Below, one piece after another: positions 52,026-61,697 of a stretch of 64,000 nt of DNA; within the stretch, counting starts at the first letter, position 1; the number at the start of each line of letters is the position of its first letter. The notes under the pieces were generated by a model that saw only the letters and a list, made by a program, of their open reading frames with translations, had not been told where the DNA came from and made no database searches. Source of the stretch: Pseudomonadota bacterium (lineage in GTDB: Bacteria > Pseudomonadota > Alphaproteobacteria > Kiloniellales > JACOMY01); the NCBI GenBank assembly GCA_029781795.1, contig JAKOWB010000077.1, positions 35,179 to 99,178 of the forward strand, in the 5' to 3' direction. The position numbers were made by a program, and so were the translations under genes.

Positions 52026-53222
52026 TCAGTCCCAGGACCAGAAGTCCTGGCCCTCGGCCATCAGCGCGCGGGCCAGGACCATCATGTGCACCTCGCTGGC
52101 GCCGTCGACCAGGCGCGCCTGGCGGGCATAGCGGTACATCCACTCCAGCGGCGTGTCCTTGGAATAGCCCTTGGCGCCCATGAGCTGCATGGCCGTGTCG
52201 ATGGCGAGGTGCAGCGTGTCGGCCACCTGCACCTTGGCCATGGAGACCTCCTTGCGGGCGAAGTCGCCGCTGTCGAGCTTGGCCGCCGCCCGCATGGTCA
52301 GCAGGCGGCCGATCTCGATGCCCATGGCGGCGCGGCCCAGCAGGCCCTGCACCGACTCGTGCTCGGCCAGGGTCTGGCCGAAGGCGACGCGCTCGCGGAT
52401 ATAGGGCTGGCAGATCTCCAGCGCGCGCTTGGCCATGCCGAGCCAGCGCATGCAGTGCGTCAGGCGCGCGGTGCCCAGGCGGATCTGGGTGATCTTCAGC
52501 CCGTCGCCTTCCTTCAGCAGCAGGTTCTCGGCCGGGATCTCCAGGCCCTCGAACGCCAGCTCGCAGTGCCCGCCGTGCTCCTCGGGCCCCATGATCGGGA
52601 TGCGGCGGATGATGTGCCAGCCCGGCTGGTCCTTGTGGAACAGGAAGGCCGAGAGGCCCCTGCGCTCGTCGTCGCTGGTGCGGGCGATAAGGATGAAGTG
52701 CGCCGCCTCGTCCGCGCCGGTGATGAACCACTTGTGGCCGTGGACGACATAGCGGTCGCCCCGGCGCTCGGCCCGGGTCTTCATCTGCGTCGGGTCGCTG
52801 CCGCCGCCCGGCATGGGCTCGGTCATGACGAAGGAACTGCGCACCTTGCCGTCGGTCACCGGCTTCAGCCACCAGGCCTTCTGCGCCGGCGTGCCGACCT
52901 TTGAGATCACCGTCATGTTGCCGTCGTCCGGCGCGGCGGCGTGGAAGGCGACCGGCCCGAAGATCGAGCGGGCCATCTCCTCGAAGGCGGCGGCGCGGCC
53001 GACCACGTCGAAGCCGAGGCCACCGTCGGCGACCGGGAGCTGCGGCAGCCAGAGGCCGGCGGCCTTCACCTTGGCGCGCAGCTTGTCCAGCACCGGCAGG
53101 GCGATGTACTCGTGCGCGTCATAGTTCGCCGGGTCGGCCTCGACCGGCAGGATCTCCTGCTCGACGAAGGCGCGAACCTTGCGGCAGTAGTCGGCGACGG
53201 CCGGCGACAGGGTGAAGTCCAT
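52026..53222 (-). CDS. Acyl-CoA dehydrogenase family protein
   Basis: A 398-residue FAD enzyme. FAD/substrate segments are VMTEPMPGGGSDPTQMKTRAERR, KWFITGADEA, and RLGTARLTHCMRWLGMAKRA. The catalytic-Glu-containing C-terminal part is MGAKGYSKDTPLEWMYRYARQARLVDGASEVH. QLMGAKGYSKDTPLE is typical of acyl-CoA dehydrogenases that take long or branched chains. It oxidises acyl-CoA at the alpha-beta bond, passing electrons to ETF. It is 11 bp after the NIPSNAP gene in a tight operon. Confidence 0.93.
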   Translation of the reverse strand: MDFTLSPAVADYCRKVRAFVEQEILPVEADPANYDAHEYIALPVLDKLRAKVKAAGLWLPQLPVADGGLGFDVVGRAAAFEEMARSIFGPVAFHAAAPDDGNMTVISKVGTPAQKAWWLKPVTDGKVRSSFVMTEPMPGGGSDPTQMKTRAERRGDRYVVHGHKWFITGADEAAHFILIARTSDDERRGLSAFLFHKDQPGWHIIRRIPIMGPEEHGGHCELAFEGLEIPAENLLLKEGDGLKITQIRLGTARLTHCMRWLGMAKRALEICQPYIRERVAFGQTLAEHESVQGLLGRAAMGIEIGRLLTMRAAAKLDSGDFARKEVSMAKVQVADTLHLAIDTAMQLMGAKGYSKDTPLEWMYRYARQARLVDGASEVHMMVLARALMAEGQDFWSWD

Positions 53223-53233
53223 GCCCCGCCCCC

Positions 53234-53554
53234 TCAGCGCGGCTTGACCGGCGCAAAGCTCGCCGGCCGGAGCAGCTTGTTCTCCATCAGGTCGATCAGT
53301 TCGCTGACCCGGGCGAAATAGGTCGGCCAGCGCGGGTCGCCCATCATGGCGGCGCGGCGCTTCGCCCGGTCCTCCAGATCCTTGTAGGCCCAGAGATGCA
53401 CCACCTGGTTCACGTTACCGACCTCGGTCGTGTACCAGCCCAGCGGCTCGCCCAGGTGCTCGCGCTGGATCGGCAGGCCGTGGCGCTCGTAGTGCTCCAG
53501 GAAGTCCTTCACCCTTCCCGGCTTCACCGTATAGGTGCGGTGGTCGATGTACAT
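53234..53554 (-). CDS. NIPSNAP-family protein
   Basis: A 106-residue protein beginning MYIDHRTYTVKPGRVKDFLEHYERHG, with LGWYTTEVGNVNQVVHLWAYKDLEDR and RWPTYFARVSELIDLMENKLL, the standard ferredoxin-like NIPSNAP domain. Function is unknown; such proteins are often found in acyl-CoA and aromatic degradation operons, as here. The ATG at 53554 is the first with the family N-terminus. Flanking gaps are both 11 bp. Confidence 0.93.
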   Translation of the reverse strand: MYIDHRTYTVKPGRVKDFLEHYERHGLPIQREHLGEPLGWYTTEVGNVNQVVHLWAYKDLEDRAKRRAAMMGDPRWPTYFARVSELIDLMENKLLRPASFAPVKPR

Positions 53555-53565
53555 GACGCATCCCC

Positions 53566-54333
53566 TCACATGACGACGGACTGGCCGCCGTCGACGACCA
53601 GGCAGGCGCCGGTCATGAAGGCGGAGGCCGGGCTGGCCAGCAGCAGCAGCGGGCCGTCCAGGTCGGCCGGCTGGCCGAAGCGGCGCTGCGGGATCTTCTT
53701 GCGCATGATCTCGCCGATCGGCGAGTTCAGCGTGTCGCGGTTCATGTCGGTCTCGATGTAGCCCGGCGCGATGGCATTCACGCGGATGCCGTGGCGCGCC
53801 CACTCGACGGCGAGCGTCCGGGTCAGGTTGATGACGCCGGCCTTGGCCGCGCTGTAGGCCGCCAGCAGCGAGGCGCCGCCCAGGCCAAGCATCGAGGCGA
53901 TGTTGATGATCGAGCCGCCGCGCTTCTCGGCCACCATGCGGCGCGCCGCCGCCTGGGCGACATGGAACACGCCGCTGAGGTCGGTCGCGATGACGCGCTG
54001 CCAGTCCGCGGCCGTCACCTCCAGCGCCGGCGCCGTGGCGGCTATGCCGGCGTTATTCACCACGATGTCGAGCGGCCCCAGCTCGGTCTCCGCCGCGGCG
54101 ATCGCGGCCTCGATGGCGGCCTGATCGGTCACGTCCAGCGCCAGCGGCAGGGCACGCCCGTCGAAGCCGGCGATCTCGACCGCCAGGTCCCGCAAGGGCG
54201 CCTCGCGCCGCGCCGTGACCGCCACCTTGGCGCCGGCGCGTGCCAGGGTCAGGGCGAAGTGCCGGCCGAGACCGGACGAGGCGCCGGTCACCAGCGCGAC
54301 CCTGCCGGCCAGGTCGAAGGGCTGCGTGGCCAT
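53566..54333 (-). CDS. SDR-family oxidoreductase (3-ketoacyl/3-hydroxyacyl reductase-like)
   Basis: A 255-residue classical SDR. The cofactor motif is TGASSGLGRHFA near residue 17, VVNNAGIA near residue 88, the Ser in INIASMLGLGGASLLAAYSAAKAG (Tyr-x-x-x-Lys), and PGYIETDM near residue 185. The substrate is likely a 3-hydroxyacyl-CoA or related alcohol, judging by the acyl-CoA ligase and dehydrogenase neighbours. It lies 9 bp after the ligase stop. Confidence 0.92.
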   Translation of the reverse strand: MATQPFDLAGRVALVTGASSGLGRHFALTLARAGAKVAVTARREAPLRDLAVEIAGFDGRALPLALDVTDQAAIEAAIAAAETELGPLDIVVNNAGIAATAPALEVTAADWQRVIATDLSGVFHVAQAAARRMVAEKRGGSIINIASMLGLGGASLLAAYSAAKAGVINLTRTLAVEWARHGIRVNAIAPGYIETDMNRDTLNSPIGEIMRKKIPQRRFGQPADLDGPLLLLASPASAFMTGACLVVDGGQSVVM

Positions 54334-54342
54334 GCGCTCTCC

Positions 54343-55980
54343 CTAGAGTTCCCTGGCCTGCAGGCGCAGGAGGAATTTCTGGATCTTGCCGGTGGAGGTC
54401 TTGGGCAGCGGACCGAAGACCACGGTGCGCGGCACCTTGAAGCGCGCCATGGCGCGGCGGCAGTGCTCGATGATCTCCTCCGCCGTCGCCTCGGCGCCGG
54501 TCTTCAGCGTGACGAAGGCGCAGGGCGTCTCGCCCCACCTCTCGTCGGGCCGGGCCACCACCGCCGCCTCCAAGACTTTCGGGTGGCGATAGAGCGCCTC
54601 CTCCACCTCCAGCGAGGAGATGTTCTCGCCGCCGGAGATGATGATGTCCTTGGAGCGGTCCTTGACCTCGATGTAACCATCGGGATGGCGCACCGCGAGG
54701 TCGCCGGAATGGAACCAGCCGCCGGCGAAGGCCTGCGCCGTCGCGCTGGGGTTCTTCAGGTAGCCCTTCATCACCGTGTTGCCGCGCATCATGATCTCGC
54801 CCAGCGTCTGGCCGTCCCACGGCACCTCGGCCAGGCTCTCGGGATCGCGCACGCTCGCCGCTTCAAGCGTCAGGTTGGCAACGCCCTGACGCGCCATCAT
54901 CTCGGACTTGGCGGTGAGGTCGAGCTCGTTCCAGTCCTCCTGCCACAGGCAGGCGGTGGCGGGGCCATAGGTCTCGGTCAGCCCATAGGCATGAATGATC
55001 GAGAAGCCCTGCTTCTCCATGTTCTCGATGATGGCAGAGGGCGGCGCCGCGCCGCCGGTCATCACCCGCACGGCGTTCGGCAGCGGGCGCTTCACCGCGT
55101 CGGGCGCGTGCGCCAGCATGTTGAGCACCACCGGCGCACCGCAGAGGTGGGTCACCTTCTCCCGCTCGATGAGCTGGAAGACCAGCGCCGGATCGACCCG
55201 GCGCAGGCAGACGTGGGTCGCCGCCGCCGCCGTCGCGGCCCAGGTGTAGCTCCAGCCCGAGCAGTGGAACATCGGCAGGGTCCAGAGATAGACCGAGTTC
55301 GGCGTCAGGCCGAACTGGATCACGTTGCCCAGCGCGTTCAGGTAGGCGCCGCGGTGGTGGTAGACCACGCCCTTGGGATTGCCCGTGGTGCCGGAGGTAT
55401 AGAGCAGGCAGAGGCTCTGCCACTCGTCGCGCGGCTCGATGCTGACGTAGCCGGCCTCGCCCTCCTCGAGAAAGGCTTCGTAGTCCATTTCGCCCAGCAG
55501 CTCGCCGCCGAGCCCGAGCGGGTCGTCGATGTCGACCACCGGCAGGTTGCGGCCGAGCTGCGCCAGGGCCGGCTTAACCGCCGGCGAAAGCTCGCGGTCG
55601 GTGATCAGCAGCTTGGCCTCGCCATGCTCCAGGATGAAGGCGATGGTGGCGGCGTCCAGGCGCGTGTTGATGGGATTCAGCACCGCCCCCACCATGGGGA
55701 CGGCGAAATGCGCTTCCAGCAGCGCGGGAACATTGGGCGCCATGATCGCCACGCAGTCGCCGTAGCCGATGCCCCGCGCTTCCAGTGCCGAGGCGAAGCG
55801 CTGGCAGCGGGCATGAAACTCGGCATAGGTGATGCGCTGCTCGCCGTGCACGATCGCCAGGCGCTCGGGATAGACCTCGGCGGCGCGGCGCAGGAAGACG
55901 ATGGGGCTGAGCGGCACATGGTTGGCCGGATTCTGCTCGAGGCCCTGGTCGAAGATGCTGTGGCGTGCCGGCTCGGTCAT
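54343..55980 (-). CDS. Acyl-CoA synthetase (AMP-binding fatty-acid/aromatic-acid ligase)
   Basis: A 545-residue ANL-superfamily ligase from the ATG at 55980. The P-loop-like motif LLYTSGTTGNPKGVVYHHRG is near residue 195, the A5 motif AYGLTETYGPAT near residue 330, the hinge/A8 region GWFHSGDLAVRHPDGYIEVKDR near residue 410, and the A10 Lys in PKTSTGKIQKF. Sequence form, including the NHVPLSPIVFLRRAAEVYP start, matches DitJ/medium-chain fatty acyl-CoA synthetases. It activates a carboxylic acid for the downstream SDR, NIPSNAP and dehydrogenase. It is the first gene of the operon and is divergent from the DsbA-type gene. Confidence 0.92.
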   Translation of the reverse strand: MTEPARHSIFDQGLEQNPANHVPLSPIVFLRRAAEVYPERLAIVHGEQRITYAEFHARCQRFASALEARGIGYGDCVAIMAPNVPALLEAHFAVPMVGAVLNPINTRLDAATIAFILEHGEAKLLITDRELSPAVKPALAQLGRNLPVVDIDDPLGLGGELLGEMDYEAFLEEGEAGYVSIEPRDEWQSLCLLYTSGTTGNPKGVVYHHRGAYLNALGNVIQFGLTPNSVYLWTLPMFHCSGWSYTWAATAAAATHVCLRRVDPALVFQLIEREKVTHLCGAPVVLNMLAHAPDAVKRPLPNAVRVMTGGAAPPSAIIENMEKQGFSIIHAYGLTETYGPATACLWQEDWNELDLTAKSEMMARQGVANLTLEAASVRDPESLAEVPWDGQTLGEIMMRGNTVMKGYLKNPSATAQAFAGGWFHSGDLAVRHPDGYIEVKDRSKDIIISGGENISSLEVEEALYRHPKVLEAAVVARPDERWGETPCAFVTLKTGAEATAEEIIEHCRRAMARFKVPRTVVFGPLPKTSTGKIQKFLLRLQAREL

Positions 55981-56093
55981 GGATGCTGCTACTCGGGAAG
56001 CGCTTGGGACAGCCCCGCGGGGCGCGGTATGGTCTGGAAGCGGCCGGCTTCGGTCAAGTGGACCGGCCCCGGCATCAGCCAAGGACGCCGACC

Positions 56094-56735
56094 ATGCGCA
56101 TCGACATCTACGCCGACACGATCTGCCCCTGGTGCCTGATCGGCAAGCGCCGTCTGGAACGCGCCCTGGCCGAGCGGCCGCAGGCCGGCCTCGCCATCAC
56201 CTGGCGGGCCTTCCAGCTCAACCCCAACATGCCGAGCGAAGGCATGCCGCGCGAGCGCTACATGGCGCTGAAGTTCGGCGGCGCCGACCGCGCGAAGCAG
56301 GTCTATGAGCCGGTGATGGCGGCCGGCGCGGCCGAGGGCATCGACTTCGCCTTCGACCGCATGACGCAGACTCCGAACACGGCGCTGTCGCATCGCCTCA
56401 TCCGCTACGCCACGGCGCGCAGTCTGGGCGACGAGGCGATGGAGGCGGTCTTCCGCGCCTACTTCCTCGACGCGCGCGACATCGGCGATCCCGGCGTGCT
56501 GCTGGAAGTCGGCGCTGGCATCGGCCTCGACCGCCAGGCCCTTGCCGACTTCCTGGAAGGGACCGAGGGCCTGCTGGAGGTCCTGTCCGAGGACGCGCGG
56601 GCCCGCGAGATCGGCATCCAGGGCGTGCCGACCTACATCTTCGAGCAGAAGTACGTGCTCTCCGGCGCGCACCCGCCCGAGGTGCTGCACCAGCTCTTCG
56701 ACCTGGCGAACAACGAGGACAAGGCGGCGGAGTAG
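56094..56735 (+). CDS. DsbA-family (FrnE-like) thiol oxidoreductase
   Basis: A 213-residue protein starting MRIDIYADTICPWCLIGKRR, with the C-x-x-C motif CPWC at residues 11-14 and no signal peptide, so it is cytosolic. The helical insertion and GIQGVPTYIFEQKYVLSGAHPPEVL near the C-terminus (cis-Pro in GVPTY) match FrnE-type disulfide isomerases / HCCA-isomerase-like proteins. Its stop is 4 bp from that of the convergent lyase gene. Confidence 0.92.
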   Translation: MRIDIYADTICPWCLIGKRRLERALAERPQAGLAITWRAFQLNPNMPSEGMPRERYMALKFGGADRAKQVYEPVMAAGAAEGIDFAFDRMTQTPNTALSHRLIRYATARSLGDEAMEAVFRAYFLDARDIGDPGVLLEVGAGIGLDRQALADFLEGTEGLLEVLSEDARAREIGIQGVPTYIFEQKYVLSGAHPPEVLHQLFDLANNEDKAAE

Positions 56736-56739
56736 GCCT

Positions 56740-58170
56740 TCAGGACAGCCCCCCGTCGGGCGCCGCGAAGGCCGCGGCCAGGCGCTGCACGTCGGCGCCC
56801 AGGTCGCGCGCCTCCGTCACCGGCGGGAACTGCTCCCGCACCCCGGCCAGGAAGCCACGCAGCGGCGGCGCCGGTTCCCGCCCGGCCACTGCCAGGGCCT
56901 GGCTGGCGCTGGCCGCCAGCATGGCCAGCAGCGCCTCGGTGTGGCGCGCCGCCTCGGCCTCGCGCTCCCAGGCGCGGAACAGCGGCATGACGGTGTCGGT
57001 CTGGATGTCGTGCCCCGGATAGAGCGGCGTCAGCGCTGGACGCGCCGCCTCCTGCGCTCGCGTCGCCACCTCGTAGGCCGCCGTGCCAAGGAAGAAGGTG
57101 CTCTGCAGCCGCCCGGCGATCTGCAGGCGGTCGGGCAGGCCGGTGACGCTGCCGCGGTGCATCTGCTCCACCTGCTTGGCCAGGATCGCCGCCAGGTCGG
57201 CCCAGCCCTGTGCCAGCCAGTTAAGCGTCTGATAGGCGCGCGGCACGTGGAAGCCGCCGCTGGTGACGCAGCGCCCGTTGGGCGGCGCCTCCTCCGGCGG
57301 CAGGAAGACCGGGTTGTCGTTCACCGCCGCCAGCAGATGCTCCGCCGCGCCCTCGGCCTCGGCCACCACGCGCAGCAGCTGCCCCGCCATGCGGGTGACG
57401 ATGCGCCACGAGATCGGCGCCTGGTGCTCGCGCCGCCCCTCGGCGCCCACCCCGGCCAGGTCGGCCTGCAGCCGGTCGATGGCCTCGCCCTCGAAGGCGT
57501 CCTTCAACAGCGGTTTCAGCGCCGGGTCCAGGGGCGCGAGACCCATGTTGGCGGCATCCAGCGACAGCGCCAGCACGCGCAGCGCCAGGGTGGAGCGGCG
57601 GCGCGCCAGCAGCGCCGTGTCGGCCATCAGCCCGGGTGCGCAGCCGGTGCCGTTGCGCAGCGCGTTCTGGTCGCGCAGCTGGCTCGGCTCGCCCATCAGG
57701 TGGTGATAGAGGTTGAAGAGCTGGTGCAGCTCGCCCTCGCTGTCCTGGGCATAGAGCCGAACGACCGGCAGCGGCCGGCCGTCCAGCATGGCCGCGATGG
57801 CCTGGGTGGTCTCCAGGCTGATCGCCGCGTAGCCGGAGACGTAGTTCAGCAGCCGGGTGAGGATCATGGCGCGCACGACGCGCGGCGGCAGCGCCGGGCC
57901 GAAGCCCATGGCCGTCACCAGCGGCGGGCGCTTGGCCTGCGCCTCGCGCTCGGCCGGCGAGAGGATCACCGAGGCGCGGTCGCCGAAGCCGGAGGTCACG
58001 CCATAGACCGGTTTGTCCGGCGCCTGCTCGATCAACGCCAGGAACTCCGCCCGGGCCTTCAGGATGCGCGCTCGGGCAGCCGGGCCGATGGCCACGGCCT
58101 CGCCGTCCCAGGCGACGCGTCGCACGGTCTCCAGCGAGAAGTCGGCCAGGGAGTCGAGGGTGACGGTCAT
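56740..58170 (-). CDS. Aromatic amino acid ammonia-lyase family protein lacking the MIO triad
   Basis: A 476-residue HAL/PAL/TAL homologue. Family features remain: YGVTSGFG at residues 56-63 (catalytic Tyr loop), NDNPVF at 284-289, SGGFHVPR and an all-helical core. But the segment that should contain the Ala-Ser-Gly forming the MIO electrophile (GSVGASGDLAPL) reads AQDSEGELHQL at residues 141-151, i.e. SEG, which cannot form MIO in the usual way. The QDxYSLR motif reads HQAPISWR at 249-256. It is probably not a classical lyase. The gene lies downstream of mfd on the same strand (27-bp gap). Confidence 0.8.
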   Translation of the reverse strand: MTVTLDSLADFSLETVRRVAWDGEAVAIGPAARARILKARAEFLALIEQAPDKPVYGVTSGFGDRASVILSPAEREAQAKRPPLVTAMGFGPALPPRVVRAMILTRLLNYVSGYAAISLETTQAIAAMLDGRPLPVVRLYAQDSEGELHQLFNLYHHLMGEPSQLRDQNALRNGTGCAPGLMADTALLARRRSTLALRVLALSLDAANMGLAPLDPALKPLLKDAFEGEAIDRLQADLAGVGAEGRREHQAPISWRIVTRMAGQLLRVVAEAEGAAEHLLAAVNDNPVFLPPEEAPPNGRCVTSGGFHVPRAYQTLNWLAQGWADLAAILAKQVEQMHRGSVTGLPDRLQIAGRLQSTFFLGTAAYEVATRAQEAARPALTPLYPGHDIQTDTVMPLFRAWEREAEAARHTEALLAMLAASASQALAVAGREPAPPLRGFLAGVREQFPPVTEARDLGADVQRLAAAFAAPDGGLS

Positions 58171-58197
58171 GGCTTCCTCTTCCCCGGCCCGGCGGCG

Positions 58198-61100
58198 TCA
58201 GGCCGCCTTCTTCTCCGCCGGCACCAGTTTCTGCAGCAGTGCCTTGACGCCGGCCAGCTTGGCCTCGGGCGTGCCCCAGGAGCCCGGCACCACGACCCGC
58301 TGGTCGGGGCGCAGCTTCACCTGGCCGCCGCTCTTCTGGATGAAGGCGATCAGGCGGTCGGCGTCGGCCGGGCGGTTGGCATGGAAGGCGACGACCGCGC
58401 CCTTCGGCCCGGCGTCGATCTTCTCCACCGCCGCCAGCTTGCAGAGGCGCTTGATGGTCATGACCTGCAGCAAGTTCTCGACCTCGGCCGGCAGCGCACC
58501 GAAGCGGTCGATCAGCTCGGCCGCGAAGGCCTCGATCTCGTCGCCGTGCACCAGGCGCGCCAGGCGGCGATAGAGCCCCAGGCGCACGTCCAGGTCGGCG
58601 ACGTAGGCTTCCGGGATCAGCACCGGCATGCCGAGGTTGATCTGCGGCGTCCAACCCTGCTCGGCCGCGGCGGCGCCCTCGGGCAGCTCCTCGCCGCGGC
58701 GGTTCTTCAGCGCGGCCACGGCTTCCTCCAGCATCTGCTGGTAGAGCTCGATGCCGACCTCGCGGATGTGGCCCGACTGCTCCTCGCCCAGCAGGTTGCC
58801 GGCGCCGCGGATGTCCATGTCGTGGCTCGCCACCATGAAGCCGGCGCCCAGCGTGTCGAGCGTCTGCATCACCTCCAGCCGCTTCAGCGCCGTCGGCGTC
58901 AGCAGGCGCCCCGGCGGCAGCGTCAGGTAGGCATAGCCGCGCGTCTTGCTGCGCCCGATGCGGCCGCGCAGCTGGTAGAGCTGCGACAGGCCGAACATGT
59001 CGGCGCGGTGGATGATCAGGGTGTTGGCGGTCGGGATGTCGAGGCCGGATTCGACGATATTGGTCGAGAGCAGGATGTCGTAGCGCCGGTCGAGGAAGGC
59101 GCTCATCACCTCTTCCAGCTGCGCCGCCGGCAGCTGGCCGTGGGCCACCGCGAGGCGCGCCTCGGGGATCAGGTTGCGCAGCCGCTCCTCGACGCCGGCC
59201 AGGTCCTCGATGCGCGGCGCGACGTAGAAGGTCTGCCCGCCGCGCATGCGCTCGCGCAGGATGGCCTCGCGAATCACCACCGGGTCGTAGGGCAGCACGA
59301 AGGTGCGCACCGCCAGGCGGTCCACCGGGGGCGTCGCGATCAGGCTCATCTCGCGCACGCCGGACATGGCGAGCTGCAGCGTGCGCGGGATCGGCGTGGC
59401 GGAGAGCGTCAGCACGTGGATGTCGGCCGAGAGCTCCTTCAGCCGCTCCTTCTGCTTCACGCCGAAGTGCTGCTCCTCGTCCACCACCAGCAGGCCCAGG
59501 TCCTTGAAGGCGATGGACTTGGCCAGCACGGCGTGGGTCCCGACCACGATCTCGATCGAGCCGTCGGCCAGGCCCTTCTTGGTCTCCGCCGCCTCCTTCG
59601 CCGTCACCAGGCGCGAGAGCTGGGCGACACGCAGCGGCAGGCCCTCGAAGCGCTCGGTGATGGTCTTGAAGTGCTGCCGCGCCAGCAGCGTGGTCGGCAC
59701 CACCACGGCGACCTGGCGGCCGCTCATGGCCATGACGAAGGCGGCGCGCAGCGCCACCTCGGTCTTGCCGAAGCCGACGTCGCCGCAGATCAGGCGGTCC
59801 ATCGGCCGGCCGGCCGAGAGATCCTCCAGCGTCTCCTCGATGGCGCGGAGCTGGTCGTCGGTCTCGGCATAGCGGAAGCGGGCGCAGAACTCCTCGTAGA
59901 GCCCCTCGGGCGCCAGCACCGGCGGCACCTGCTTGGTCTTCCGCTGCGCCGCGATCTTGATCAGCTTCTTGGCGATCTCGCGGATGCGCTCGCGCGCCTT
60001 GGCCTTGCGCGCCTGCCAGGCGATGCCGCCCAGCTTGTCGAGCTCCGCCGGCGTGTCCTCGCTGCCATAGCGCGACAGCACGTCGATGTTCTCGACCGGC
60101 ACGTAGAGGCGGTCGTTGCCGGCATAGGTGACCTTCAGGCAGTCGTGCGGCGCGCCGCCGACGTCCAACGTCTCCAGCCCAGCGTAGCGGCCGATGCCGT
60201 GCTCGACGTGCACCACCAGGTCGCCGGTGGCGAGGGCAGCCACTTCAGTGAGGAAGTTCTCCGCCTTGCGGCGGCGGACCGCGGCGCGCGCCAGGCGCTC
60301 GCCCAGGATGTCCTGCTCGGTGAAGAGGGCGACGCCGAGGCCGAGAAAGCCGTGCTCGGCCGGCAGGGTCGCCAGCGCCACGGCGCCGGGCGGCAGCGCC
60401 TCGGCAGCGCGCCAGTCGGCGGCCGGCGCCAGCGGGCCTATGGCATGCTCGGCCAGCAGGTGGCCCAGGCGGTCGCGCGAACCTTCGCTGAGGCCGGCGA
60501 CGACGACCCGCTGGCCGGCCGCCGCGGCGGCGGCGAAGGCCGCCTGCACGGCCTGATACAGGCCGCTGGCGGCGGCGCGCGCGTGGGCGAAGTCCGGCGC
60601 GGGCCGGACGCCGAGGTCCTGCCCGTCCGGTGCCTGGAAGGGATTGAGCAGCGCGCTCGGCCGGGTGGCGAGCAGCGCCTCCCACTCGACCTCCGGCAGG
60701 TAGAGCAGCTCGGGCGGCAGCGGGCGATAGGGGGCGCCGCCCTCCTCCCGCGTCTTCTGCGCCGCGACGCGGGCCTGGTGGAACTCCCGCACCTGCGCCA
60801 GGCGCTGGTCACGCAGCGCCTCGGCCTGGTGGTCCAGCAGCCACAGCGTCTCCGCCGGCAGATAGTCGAACAGCGTCTCCAGCCGCTCGTAGTAGAGCGG
60901 CAGCCAGTGTTCCAGCCCGCCGTAGAAGCGCCCCTCGCTCACCGCTTCATAGAGCGGATCGTCGCGGCCGCTGCCGAAGCGGTCGCGATAGCCGCCGCGG
61001 AAGCGCTCGATCGAGTCGGGATCGAGCTGCACCTCGCTGACCGGTTTCAGCACCAGGGCCTCGCCCTTGCCGGTGGTGCGCTGGGTCAGCGGGTCGAAGA

Positions 61101-61686
61101 CGCGCAGGCTCTCCAGCGAATCGCCGAAGAAGTCGAGGCGCAGCGGCGCCTCGGCGCCGGCCGGGAAGACGTCGATCAGGCCGCCGCGCACGGCGTACTC
61201 GCCGGGCTCGCTCGCGGTGTCGGCGCGCTGGTAGCCGCTCTTGCCCAGCGCCTCGATCAGCGCCTCGGGCGCCAGGGTGGCCCCGGCCTTGGCCAGCAGC
61301 ACGCGCGGCCAGAGCTGCGCACGCGGCGGCAGGCGCTGCAGCAGGGCATTGACGGTGGTGACGACGACGCGGCCGGCCGGCCCTGCCGGCTCCTTCAGGC
61401 GGGTCAGCGCGTCGATGCGCCGGGCCAGGATGTCGCGATGCGGCGACACGCGGTCATAGGGCAGGCAGTCCCAGGCCGGGACCTCCAGCACCTGCAGACC
61501 CGGATTGAAGAAGCGCAGGCCGGCCGCCGCCCGCGCCAGGTGCGCGTCGTCGCGCGCCACCAGCGCCAGCGTGGCGCCGGGCCGGGCGGCCAGCAGCAGC
61601 GGCGCCAGGCGCGCCTCGGCGCCCTCGGGCAGGCCCGACAGGGCATGGCGGCCGGGGCGGAACAGGGTTTGCGGGTCGAGAGACAC
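58198..61686 (-). CDS. mfd: Transcription-repair coupling factor
   Basis: A 1162-residue Mfd. It has the UvrB-like N-terminal domain, the RNA polymerase-interacting LVVHVEHGIGRYAGLETLDV segment near residue 495 and the RecG-like translocase. In that translocase the Walker A motif is ICGDVGFGKTEVALRAAFVM near residue 643, DEEQHFGVKQKERL is the DEEQ box, and LSATPIPRTLQLAMSG and IGRSKTRGYAYL are helicase motifs. It removes stalled RNA polymerase and recruits UvrA. It follows sdhE by 11 bp in the standard sdhE–mfd order. Confidence 0.97.
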   Translation of the reverse strand: MSLDPQTLFRPGRHALSGLPEGAEARLAPLLLAARPGATLALVARDDAHLARAAAGLRFFNPGLQVLEVPAWDCLPYDRVSPHRDILARRIDALTRLKEPAGPAGRVVVTTVNALLQRLPPRAQLWPRVLLAKAGATLAPEALIEALGKSGYQRADTASEPGEYAVRGGLIDVFPAGAEAPLRLDFFGDSLESLRVFDPLTQRTTGKGEALVLKPVSEVQLDPDSIERFRGGYRDRFGSGRDDPLYEAVSEGRFYGGLEHWLPLYYERLETLFDYLPAETLWLLDHQAEALRDQRLAQVREFHQARVAAQKTREEGGAPYRPLPPELLYLPEVEWEALLATRPSALLNPFQAPDGQDLGVRPAPDFAHARAAASGLYQAVQAAFAAAAAAGQRVVVAGLSEGSRDRLGHLLAEHAIGPLAPAADWRAAEALPPGAVALATLPAEHGFLGLGVALFTEQDILGERLARAAVRRRKAENFLTEVAALATGDLVVHVEHGIGRYAGLETLDVGGAPHDCLKVTYAGNDRLYVPVENIDVLSRYGSEDTPAELDKLGGIAWQARKAKARERIREIAKKLIKIAAQRKTKQVPPVLAPEGLYEEFCARFRYAETDDQLRAIEETLEDLSAGRPMDRLICGDVGFGKTEVALRAAFVMAMSGRQVAVVVPTTLLARQHFKTITERFEGLPLRVAQLSRLVTAKEAAETKKGLADGSIEIVVGTHAVLAKSIAFKDLGLLVVDEEQHFGVKQKERLKELSADIHVLTLSATPIPRTLQLAMSGVREMSLIATPPVDRLAVRTFVLPYDPVVIREAILRERMRGGQTFYVAPRIEDLAGVEERLRNLIPEARLAVAHGQLPAAQLEEVMSAFLDRRYDILLSTNIVESGLDIPTANTLIIHRADMFGLSQLYQLRGRIGRSKTRGYAYLTLPPGRLLTPTALKRLEVMQTLDTLGAGFMVASHDMDIRGAGNLLGEEQSGHIREVGIELYQQMLEEAVAALKNRRGEELPEGAAAAEQGWTPQINLGMPVLIPEAYVADLDVRLGLYRRLARLVHGDEIEAFAAELIDRFGALPAEVENLLQVMTIKRLCKLAAVEKIDAGPKGAVVAFHANRPADADRLIAFIQKSGGQVKLRPDQRVVVPGSWGTPEAKLAGVKALLQKLVPAEKKAA

Positions 61687-61697
61687 GGGAGGCGATA

